Program-made: the position numbers and the translations under genes
The notes under the pieces: model-generated
What the model was told of the DNA's origin: nothing
Seen by the model: only the letters and a program-made list of their open reading frames with translations
Databases searched by the model: none
Shown: piece by piece, positions 31,201 to 34,670 of the stretch
How the letters are laid out: each line of letters starts with the position of its first letter
Position numbering within the stretch: position 1 is the stretch's first letter
Source of the DNA: a virus
Virus record (IMG/VR): IMGVR_UViG_3300021197_000148
Span: 1 to 34,670 of that record
DNA length: 34,670 bases
Direction: 5' to 3' (one strand)

Positions 31201-31610
31201 TAAATGTTGGCACAAATTCACAGTCTAATCTTAGTGGGCGTACATATGTTATGTATTCATTCGCAGAGGTTGAAGGCTACAGCAAGATAGGCTCATACAC
31301 TGGCAACGGCTCGACAGACGGCACGTATGTGCATTGCGGGTTCAGGCCAGCATGGACTATGATAAAGCGCACTGATGTTGCTAATAGTTGGATTATATCA
31401 GACAAAGACATTAGCTCTTTTAATTTAATTGACGATTATCTTGCGGCTGACTTGAGTCAAGGTGAAGCTCAAACTTCAGCCGTAGGCATAGATTTTTTAA
31501 GCAATGGGTTTAAAATAAGAAACAGTGCAAACGCCATGAACGCATCAGGCGGTACATACATATTCTTAGCCTTTGCAGAAGCGCCATTCAAGAACGCCAA
31601 CGCCCGATAG
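28227..31610 (+). CDS. Large adhesin-like fibre protein: LamG, SPRY and a duplicated module
   Basis: An 1127-residue protein, probably receptor-binding. Residues ~20-200 form a LamG/concanavalin-like domain (SLRFEDGDSAYLSWTP; WTWSGWVKRG; WYHIQIAVDTTQ; AKLYVNGIQV; GYLANVTFIDGQAL). Residues ~606-755 resemble a SPRY domain (GKWYWETRNTGNDYHMVGIV; GVALDLNAGTIEFYKNN). Two copies of a ~324-residue module flank the SPRY part (about 232-555 and 798-1121). Each has the sequence of motifs YTG-GxGFxPDxVWxK, DSxGFxLG, AWxWxAG, SNTDGSITS, VGHGL and GGTYIxxAFA, a family I recall as DUF7483-like. Base composition alternates along the gene, suggesting domain exchange. The gene lies 8 bases after the tail fibre and shares its promoter. 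Confidence 0.83.
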   Translation: MSGPFGSSQFMYATDAFAEGSSLRFEDGDSAYLSWTPASAGNRKTWTWSGWVKRGNLGAVNFSLFGANSSGNSDQLRINNDQISFFTNGGTSIFLNTTAVYRDVSAWYHIQIAVDTTQATSSDRAKLYVNGIQVTSFSSATYPSLNAQDDINSAASHWIAVNAYAGTGNYLDGYLANVTFIDGQALDPTSFGEYEDTLWKPKSDTDIQALTFGTNGFYLPFKQTTEAEGFSTVTYTGTSSQQGIEGVGFEPDFVWIKERDGVSDHGLFDSVRGVGKSLKSNTTASEQTQTDSLTSFDSNGFSLGDNTEAGPDVNYTNGGKYVAWCWDAGTGSAASNTDGSITSSVKANTTNGFSIVSYTSNASGQDTVGHGLTSTPEMIITKSRDGSTFSWSVFHKDISTDNTKYLRLNLANGTTSYSTIWGAALPTSSVFGITSGGAVEASDACIAYCFHSVSSYSKISSYSGTGAAGNSITGLGFKPAWLMIKRTDTTADWIIWDATRDVDGKIDGFLYPNLSAAEAFGSNVCTFDSDGFTLNDGTANRNASGGTYIYMAFADTRDATFFGDTSGNSNNWTPNKLNNTDVVPDSPVTNFATYNSILNTALTLSEGNLEAVYSSAAWRTTSATFYVSSGKWYWETRNTGNDYHMVGIVADSFSNYTNHVGKTADSYSYYNWASSGSAGNKYNNNVVTSYGDQWAAGDIIGVALDLNAGTIEFYKNNVSQGVAFTGISGTYAPAESLWTSSSIANFGQDSSFAGTETPQGNTDNNGQGDFYYAPPSGFLALTRNNLPTPDILDPADYFNTVLYTGDGVDDRAITGVGFQPDWVWLKTRSIADNHVLNDSVRGGNRQLFSNTTDQEFTATTLLKTFDSDGFTLGTDSSANGSGRTYAAWNWLAGGTAVSNTDGSITSQVSANTDAGFSVATYTGTGANATVGHGLSSAPEMVIIKCRSDSPTSWMVGHSGLGAWSSLLQLDVTTAAVSDGTVFNSTAPSSSVVNVGTNSQSNLSGRTYVMYSFAEVEGYSKIGSYTGNGSTDGTYVHCGFRPAWTMIKRTDVANSWIISDKDISSFNLIDDYLAADLSQGEAQTSAVGIDFLSNGFKIRNSANAMNASGGTYIFLAFAEAPFKNANAR

Positions 31611-31619
31611 GAGATAGAC

Positions 31620-32168
31620 ATGGCATGGAAATACGGACATAAAACTATCCGCGCTGGTAAGGCTTGGACAGACAATAACGGGGTACAGCACCCTGCCTCA
31701 TGGGGTAGCTGGTCAGACGCAGAAAAGACTGCCGCAGGGCTGATCTGGGGAGCTGACCCAGCCCCATACGACAACCGCTTCTGGTGGGATGCTAACACCG
31801 CCAAGAACATCAACGATGTGAACGAAGTCGATAGCGATGGCAATGCTATCCTAGACGCAGACGGCAATCAGGTAGTAACGCTGGGGCTTAAGAGCCAGTG
31901 GAAGGCTATCACAAAGGAACGTGCTAACAACTTGCTAGCCCCGACTGACTGGATGGTAGTGAAGGCGGCAGAGGTTTCTAGCTACACTGTGCCTAGCGCA
32001 ACGCTGACATATCGTGCGGCTGTGCGTACCGCCTCTAACACCATTGAGGCGGCTATTGATGCTGTGAACTCTCACAGCGCCTTTCTAGCCCTGCATGATA
32101 CGCCAGTGGATAGCGATGGCAATGCCACTGGTAACGCGCCTATCAACGATTGGCCTGACGAGGTATAA
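31620..32168 (+). CDS. Fibre-associated protein, assembly-chaperone-like, 182 residues
   Basis: Follows the adhesin by 9 bases with an AGGAG site. The N-terminal half (MAWKYGHKTIRAGKAW; QHPASWGSWSDAEKTAAGLIW; DNRFWWDANT) is aromatic-rich. The C-terminal half has KERANNLLAPTDWMVVKAAE and LTYRAAVRTASNTIEAAI, resembling the NxLLxxTDW...YRxxLR motif of phage tail-fibre assembly chaperones. It probably helps fold or cap the upstream fibre. Chaperone versus structural component cannot be decided from sequence. Confidence 0.68.
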   Translation: MAWKYGHKTIRAGKAWTDNNGVQHPASWGSWSDAEKTAAGLIWGADPAPYDNRFWWDANTAKNINDVNEVDSDGNAILDADGNQVVTLGLKSQWKAITKERANNLLAPTDWMVVKAAEVSSYTVPSATLTYRAAVRTASNTIEAAIDAVNSHSAFLALHDTPVDSDGNATGNAPINDWPDEV

Positions 32169-32170
32169 GC

Positions 32171-32320
32171 ATGAAGCCGGATGACCTAATCATAGCAACG
32201 GGCGGGGTCAGCGCACCGCTATGGCTGCCAAGCCTCAACCAGTGGGTCACGCTGGTGCTGGGGCTACTGTCCATTGCATACGTTAGCTGGAAACTCTGGA
32301 ACTTATACAAAGGTAAATAG
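32171..32320 (+). CDS. Holin-like small membrane protein, 49 residues
   Basis: Starts at ATG 32171, just after the chaperone-like gene. A 12-residue N-terminus, a Gly/Ser linker, then one membrane segment (about 26-41: WVTLVLGLLSIAYVSW) and a short basic tail (KLWNLYKGK). This pattern fits small single-span holins or antiholins. It opens the lysis cassette. Holin activity is inferred from location and topology. Confidence 0.65.
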   Translation: MKPDDLIIATGGVSAPLWLPSLNQWVTLVLGLLSIAYVSWKLWNLYKGK

Positions 32321-32323
32321 CCC

Positions 32324-32764
32324 ATGCTTGCCGAGCTTGCCGCCGCCAACGCCGCTTTTCAGGTGGTCAAGCAATTTGTGCAGAACGGGCGCGAGATTGC
32401 AGACTGCGCAGACAAGGTCGCCACATACGTCAACGCGACTGAGGATTTGCGCCGCAAGGCAGAAAAGAAAAAGCGGAGCCCCTTTGCATCCAACGACCTC
32501 GAAGAATTTATGCATCTGGAAAAGCTCAAGCAACAAGAAGAAGAGCTAAAGCAGCTAATGATCTGGCACGGGAGGCCCAACTTGTGGACAGATTGGCTAA
32601 ACTATCAGGCGGTAGCGCGCAAGAATAGACAGGCGGCTATCGCTGCCCAGCGCAAGCGCAATAGACAAATAATCGAAGTCATAACAATAGCCCTTCTTAT
32701 CATCGCAGGGTTTGTAGGGCTTGCCATGCTTGTGTGGTGGATGGTCTACCTGAAGGGGCTATAG
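32324..32764 (+). CDS. Coiled-coil protein with C-terminal membrane anchor, 146 residues
   Basis: Recognisable as a protein often found in marine podoviruses. N-terminal LAELAAANAAFQVVKQFVQNGREIADCADKVATYVNATEDLRRKAEKK is helical. Next comes DLEEFMHLEKLKQQEEELKQLMIWHGRPNLWTDW (about 63-96), and finally one membrane span (about 120-140: ITIALLIIAGFVGLAMLVWWMV). It sits between two holin-type genes and the endolysin, so a role in lysis control or spanin-like disruption is possible, though no lipobox partner is seen. The stop overlaps the GTG of the next gene (TAGTG). Confidence 0.7.
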   Translation: MLAELAAANAAFQVVKQFVQNGREIADCADKVATYVNATEDLRRKAEKKKRSPFASNDLEEFMHLEKLKQQEEELKQLMIWHGRPNLWTDWLNYQAVARKNRQAAIAAQRKRNRQIIEVITIALLIIAGFVGLAMLVWWMVYLKGL

Positions 32765-33183
32765 TGTCTGGTGAAACAAGGACAGGGCTGATAGGTGAAC
32801 ACATCGCTTGCGCCACAGTGTTGAGCATGCCGGGCATAATGGGCGCGGCTATGGCGCAGCAAGATAAGATAGACCTGCTGGCGTGGGATGATGTCGGCTA
32901 TCTGCGGATCCAAGTAAAGTCGCGCAACATACTGCCAGAGGCTGACGGGCGCACGCCGTCCTATCATTTTAACTATGGCATGGGGCTAACTAAAAAAAAG
33001 GCAGAGCGCGGTTCGTATGATATAATAGCGTCAGTAGCTATTGACCGGCGCAAGGTAATATTCACCGCGCTGGACTGTGTCGGCACAGTGAGCAAGCGCA
33101 TTAGAGCGCGCCGGTTTGACGACCCGGACGTTGAGATAGATAGCTGGCGACATGCGCTGGCGGTTGTGAGAGGTGACATATGA
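32764..33183 (+). CDS. PD-(D/E)xK nuclease-like protein in the lysis cassette
   Basis: A 139-residue protein starting at GTG 32764. It has TGLIGEHIACATVL (Glu12), KIDLLAW (Asp37) and LRIQVKSR (Gln50-x-Lys52), the order and spacing of a PD-(D/E)xK core in which the middle acidic residue is replaced by Gln, as in several small resolvase-like families. The following PSYHFNYGMGLTKKKAERGSYDIIASVAIDRRKVIF is also typical of them. It is distinct from the nuclease at 2994. Expressed late, it may resolve DNA branches before packaging or attack host DNA. The overlap with the endolysin (ATGA) indicates coupling. Confidence 0.75.
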   Translation: MSGETRTGLIGEHIACATVLSMPGIMGAAMAQQDKIDLLAWDDVGYLRIQVKSRNILPEADGRTPSYHFNYGMGLTKKKAERGSYDIIASVAIDRRKVIFTALDCVGTVSKRIRARRFDDPDVEIDSWRHALAVVRGDI

Positions 33184-33551
33184 ACTGGGATAACTATCCA
33201 AACTTTAGCGAGGCTGAGTTTACATGCAGCCACAGCGGCAAGTGCGACATGCAAGCTAGCTTCATGGAAAAGCTGCAAGCGCTACGCACAGCGCACGGCA
33301 AAGCCATGACCGTGACCAGCGGCTACCGCCATGAGACACACCCGGTCGAGGCTGAGAAGGACAGGCCGGGCATACACACGATGGGGCTGGCCGTAGACAT
33401 TGCGTGCGGCGGGGCTGACGCGTACAACATTATGCGCCTAGCGTTCGAGCTAGGCTTTACCGGCATAGGCGTGGCACAGTCTGGGCGCAATCGTTTCTTG
33501 CACTTGGACACATACACCAAGCCGCCCCGGTCTAACGTGTGGAGCTACTAG
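33180..33551 (+). CDS. Peptidase M15-type endolysin
   Basis: A 123-residue zinc peptidase (M15_3-like) that cleaves cross-links in the host wall peptidoglycan. Visible are NFSEAEFTCSHSGKCDM, VTSGYRHETHPVEAEK, the metal-binding HTMGLAVDIAC (His and Asp of the HxxxxxxD motif, about 62-69) and FLHLD with the C-terminal His (about 108-112). No signal peptide is visible, so it would need a holin. Compact size and position with holin-like genes make the lysis role secure. ATG 33180 overlaps the previous stop in ATGA. Confidence 0.9.
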   Translation: MNWDNYPNFSEAEFTCSHSGKCDMQASFMEKLQALRTAHGKAMTVTSGYRHETHPVEAEKDRPGIHTMGLAVDIACGGADAYNIMRLAFELGFTGIGVAQSGRNRFLHLDTYTKPPRSNVWSY

Positions 33552-33842
33552 ATGAAACAGGCAGCAACAAAATTAAACGAGGCTAGCGAGATTACGATAC
33601 CGCTACGCAATCTGATTTCCATGATTGCTTTTACGGCTGTTAGTGTGTGGGTTTACTTTGGGTTGGTCGAGCGCATAGCGTTTTTAGAACACAACCTTGA
33701 ACTGACGATGGCAGAGGTAGAAGAAAACGACCAGTGGATTGATGACTTTGAGCCGCCGCAATCGGTGCAAGATACGATTGCTAGGGTGCATGATATTGAA
33801 ATAGATTTAGCTAGAATTAAATTGGCGATGGGAATGAAATAA
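33552..33842 (+). CDS. Membrane-anchored coiled-coil protein, 96 residues
   Basis: N-terminus KLNEASEITIPLRNLISMIAFTAVSVWVYFGLVERIAFLEHNLEL: a conserved-looking EITIPLRNL lead-in, one membrane span (about 20-40) and then a predicted coiled coil to the end (VEENDQWIDDF; VQDTIARVHDIEIDLARIKLAM). This topology resembles an inner-membrane spanin, but no outer-membrane partner is found. Proteins with this start recur in marine phages. It directly follows the endolysin stop and overlaps the next start (TAATG). Confidence 0.65.
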   Translation: MKQAATKLNEASEITIPLRNLISMIAFTAVSVWVYFGLVERIAFLEHNLELTMAEVEENDQWIDDFEPPQSVQDTIARVHDIEIDLARIKLAMGMK

Positions 33843-34204
33843 TGCTTGCGATTTTAGGTAAGATACTTGGGTCTGGTGATGTAATTAAAAAAGGCATGGA
33901 TTTAATTGATGACATGCATACCAGCACCGAAGAAGAGGTGGCTGCGGTTAGCAAGGCCAAGTCAGATTTGCTTACTGCATACCAGCCATTCAAGCTGGCG
34001 CAGCGTTACATTGCGCTGATGTTTACGTTTACCTTTATACTGTGCTTTGCGATTACGCTCGGCATGACCCTTGCCGGCAAGGGTGACATAGAAGGCGTTA
34101 AGGCCATCTTAGGCGACTTCTGGATAGGTGAGATTATGCTTTTGATTGTCGGCTTCTACTTCGGTGGTGGGTTAGCTGAGACTATCCAGCAAAAGAAAAA
34201 GTAA
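33842..34204 (+). CDS. Holin of the GTA/3TM type, 120 residues
   Basis: N-terminal ~50 residues are amphipathic and charged (DVIKKGMDLIDDMHTSTEEEVAAVSKAKSD). They are followed by KLAQRYIALMFTFTFILCFAITLGMTLA (first span, about 57-79) and EIMLLIVGFYFGGGLAETI (second span, about 97-115), ending in a Lys tail. This matches the holin family named for release of gene transfer agents in alphaproteobacteria. It ends the rightward arm, immediately before a strong hairpin. Confidence 0.75.
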   Translation: MLAILGKILGSGDVIKKGMDLIDDMHTSTEEEVAAVSKAKSDLLTAYQPFKLAQRYIALMFTFTFILCFAITLGMTLAGKGDIEGVKAILGDFWIGEIMLLIVGFYFGGGLAETIQQKKK

Positions 34205-34224
34205 GGGGCGCTATTGCGCGCCCC
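34205..34224. terminator. Bidirectional hairpin between convergent arms
   Basis: GGGGCGC (34205-34211), TATTGC loop, GCGCCCC (34218-34224): a 7-pair GC stem. Reading leftward it is followed by TTACTTTTTCTTTT, a T-rich tail that suits termination of the leftward transcript. Rightward there is only CTAT after it, so rightward termination is weaker. It lies between the holin stop and the stop of the convergent regulator gene. Confidence 0.7.
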
Positions 34225-34429
34225 GTACTATCTCCAGCGTGTGTCTCTGGCCGTAGGTTTTTCGCAATATGCCCCGGTCGCACATAATCTCAACGTGCTT
34301 GCCGATAGCTTGCTTGGAGACGTTCAGGGTGGCCGCTAGCTGTGTGTAGCTAGGAACATACCCCTGCGCCTCAGACAGCGTCTGTATGGCGCTCAGAACG
34401 CGATGCTGGGCTGGTGTCATTCTATACAT
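34211..34429 (-). CDS. LexA-type winged-helix DNA-binding protein, 72 residues
   Basis: The MTPAQHRVLSAIQTLSEAQGYVPSYTQLAATLNVSKQAIGKHVEIMCDRGILRKTYGQRHTLEIV pattern is that of the LexA N-terminal domain: helix, recognition helix after ATLNVSKQAI, wing at KTYGQRHTLE. It lacks the autoprotease domain, so it could not self-cleave in response to DNA damage. ATG 34429 is preferred over TTG 34435 and ATG 34420; it overlaps the exonuclease stop by 8 bases. Being last in the leftward operon, it probably regulates phage or host genes. Possible use of LexA-type sites is inference. Confidence 0.8.
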   Translation of the reverse strand: MYRMTPAQHRVLSAIQTLSEAQGYVPSYTQLAATLNVSKQAIGKHVEIMCDRGILRKTYGQRHTLEIVRGAQ

Positions 34430-34670
34430 TGCCAAGCTCTTTCACAGTTAAAGCATTCTGACGCACGCGCATGGCTGGCTTCGCTGGCACCACCTTCTCT
34501 TGCGTAGCCTTCATGTTACGCATGCCCCATTTAACGATAACCCTTTTGCCATCTACCACGGTGTTTGCTTCCTCATGATTGCCCATATAGTCTTTGATGA
34601 CCGTTTCCGCGTCAGCGATGATCTGGTCGCACTCTTTTTTTGCACGCTTCGCCTCAAGCAAAGCCTCGAT
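34422..34670 (-). CDS. YqaJ-type phage exonuclease, C-terminal 82 residues (enters from right edge)
   Basis: Open at base 34670 and ending at TAG 34422. It reads IEALLEAKRAKKECDQIIADAETVIKDYMGNHEEANTVV and then VIVKWGMRNMKATQEKV: a helical lysine-rich arm and a strand-rich end (an xVxW segment), as found at the C-terminus of YqaJ-family nucleases. A TTG at 34661 could be called a start, but the frame extends to the edge. Joined head to tail with the minus-strand frame ending at base 1, codon phase is kept (240 + 82 residues + stop = 969 bases). It is therefore best annotated as the rest of that gene. Confidence 0.82.
   Translation of the reverse strand: MEALLEAKRAKKECDQIIADAETVIKDYMGNHEEANTVVDGKRVIVKWGMRNMKATQEKVVPAKPAMRVRQNALTVKELGNV

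Noticed and set aside
28227-31610. Diversity-generating retroelement target
   Set aside because: The adhesin has a duplicated module, but no reverse transcriptase or template repeat is present in the genome.
1-34670. tRNA or other structural RNA genes
   Set aside because: No cloverleaf-like or known RNA pattern was noticed, and gaps are too short for most; a tRNA scan was not possible here.

Overview
The window looks like one complete, circularly assembled genome of a small podovirus with a T7-type virion, about 34.7 kb. The key evidence is the two edges. A minus-strand reading frame that is open at base 1 (first 240 codons of a YqaJ/lambda-Exo type exonuclease) continues in frame into the minus-strand frame open at base 34670, which supplies the lysine-rich C-terminal tail typical of that family. 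Joined, they give one 322-residue protein. No host genes are seen, coding density is very high, and no gene-free stretch exceeds 300 bases (the longest, 176 bases, is the leader of the major capsid gene). Base composition is near 50% GC by eye. The serine recombinase family, the GTA-type holin and several small protein families suggest a phage of a marine alphaproteobacterium. The host is an inference, not something shown directly.

Layout on the circle: a divergent control region at about 2691-2806 sends one short operon left and everything else right. The leftward operon (2690 down to 1, then 34670 down to 34211) encodes an acidic 78-residue protein, a small serine recombinase, a 40-residue membrane peptide, a GIY-YIG protein with four C-terminal helix-turn-helix-like repeats, the YqaJ exonuclease and a LexA-type winged-helix protein. 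The rightward arm starts with a ribbon-helix-helix regulator, a Holliday-junction-resolvase-like nuclease, a small unknown, an SSB-like protein and a TOPRIM primase/RepA-type helicase. A short repeat-rich gap follows, then a protein with an SSB-like C-terminal tip, a winged-helix replication-initiator-like protein, small Cys-rich proteins, a DUF6378-like protein and the small terminase subunit.

From 8.9 kb onward lies the virion and lysis module: large terminase, a T7 gp13-like (DUF2833/GNAT-fold) protein, two gp6.7/gp7.3-like proteins, four tiny basic proteins, portal, a Bbp19-like protein, scaffold, major capsid, a putative decoration protein, tail tubular proteins A and B, the internal ejection proteins (gp14-, gp15- and gp16-like plus an extra 761-residue protein and a 52-residue protein), a T7-type tail fibre, a 1127-residue LamG/SPRY adhesin with an internal duplication, a fibre-assembly-chaperone-like protein and the lysis cassette (holin-like peptides, membrane/coiled-coil proteins, M15 peptidase). 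Intrinsic terminators bracket the capsid pair, and a bidirectional hairpin closes the two convergent arms at 34205-34224.

If the genome is complete, two absences matter: no phage RNA polymerase and no DNA polymerase are encoded. Transcription would therefore rely on host RNA polymerase (sigma70-like promoters are visible at 2742-2772, 14697-14726 and 26595-26623), and replication on the host polymerase recruited by the phage primase-helicase, the initiator-like protein and the SSB-like proteins. A serine recombinase and two small DNA-binding regulators around a divergent operator region hint at a lysis/lysogeny or maintenance switch in an otherwise T7-like phage.
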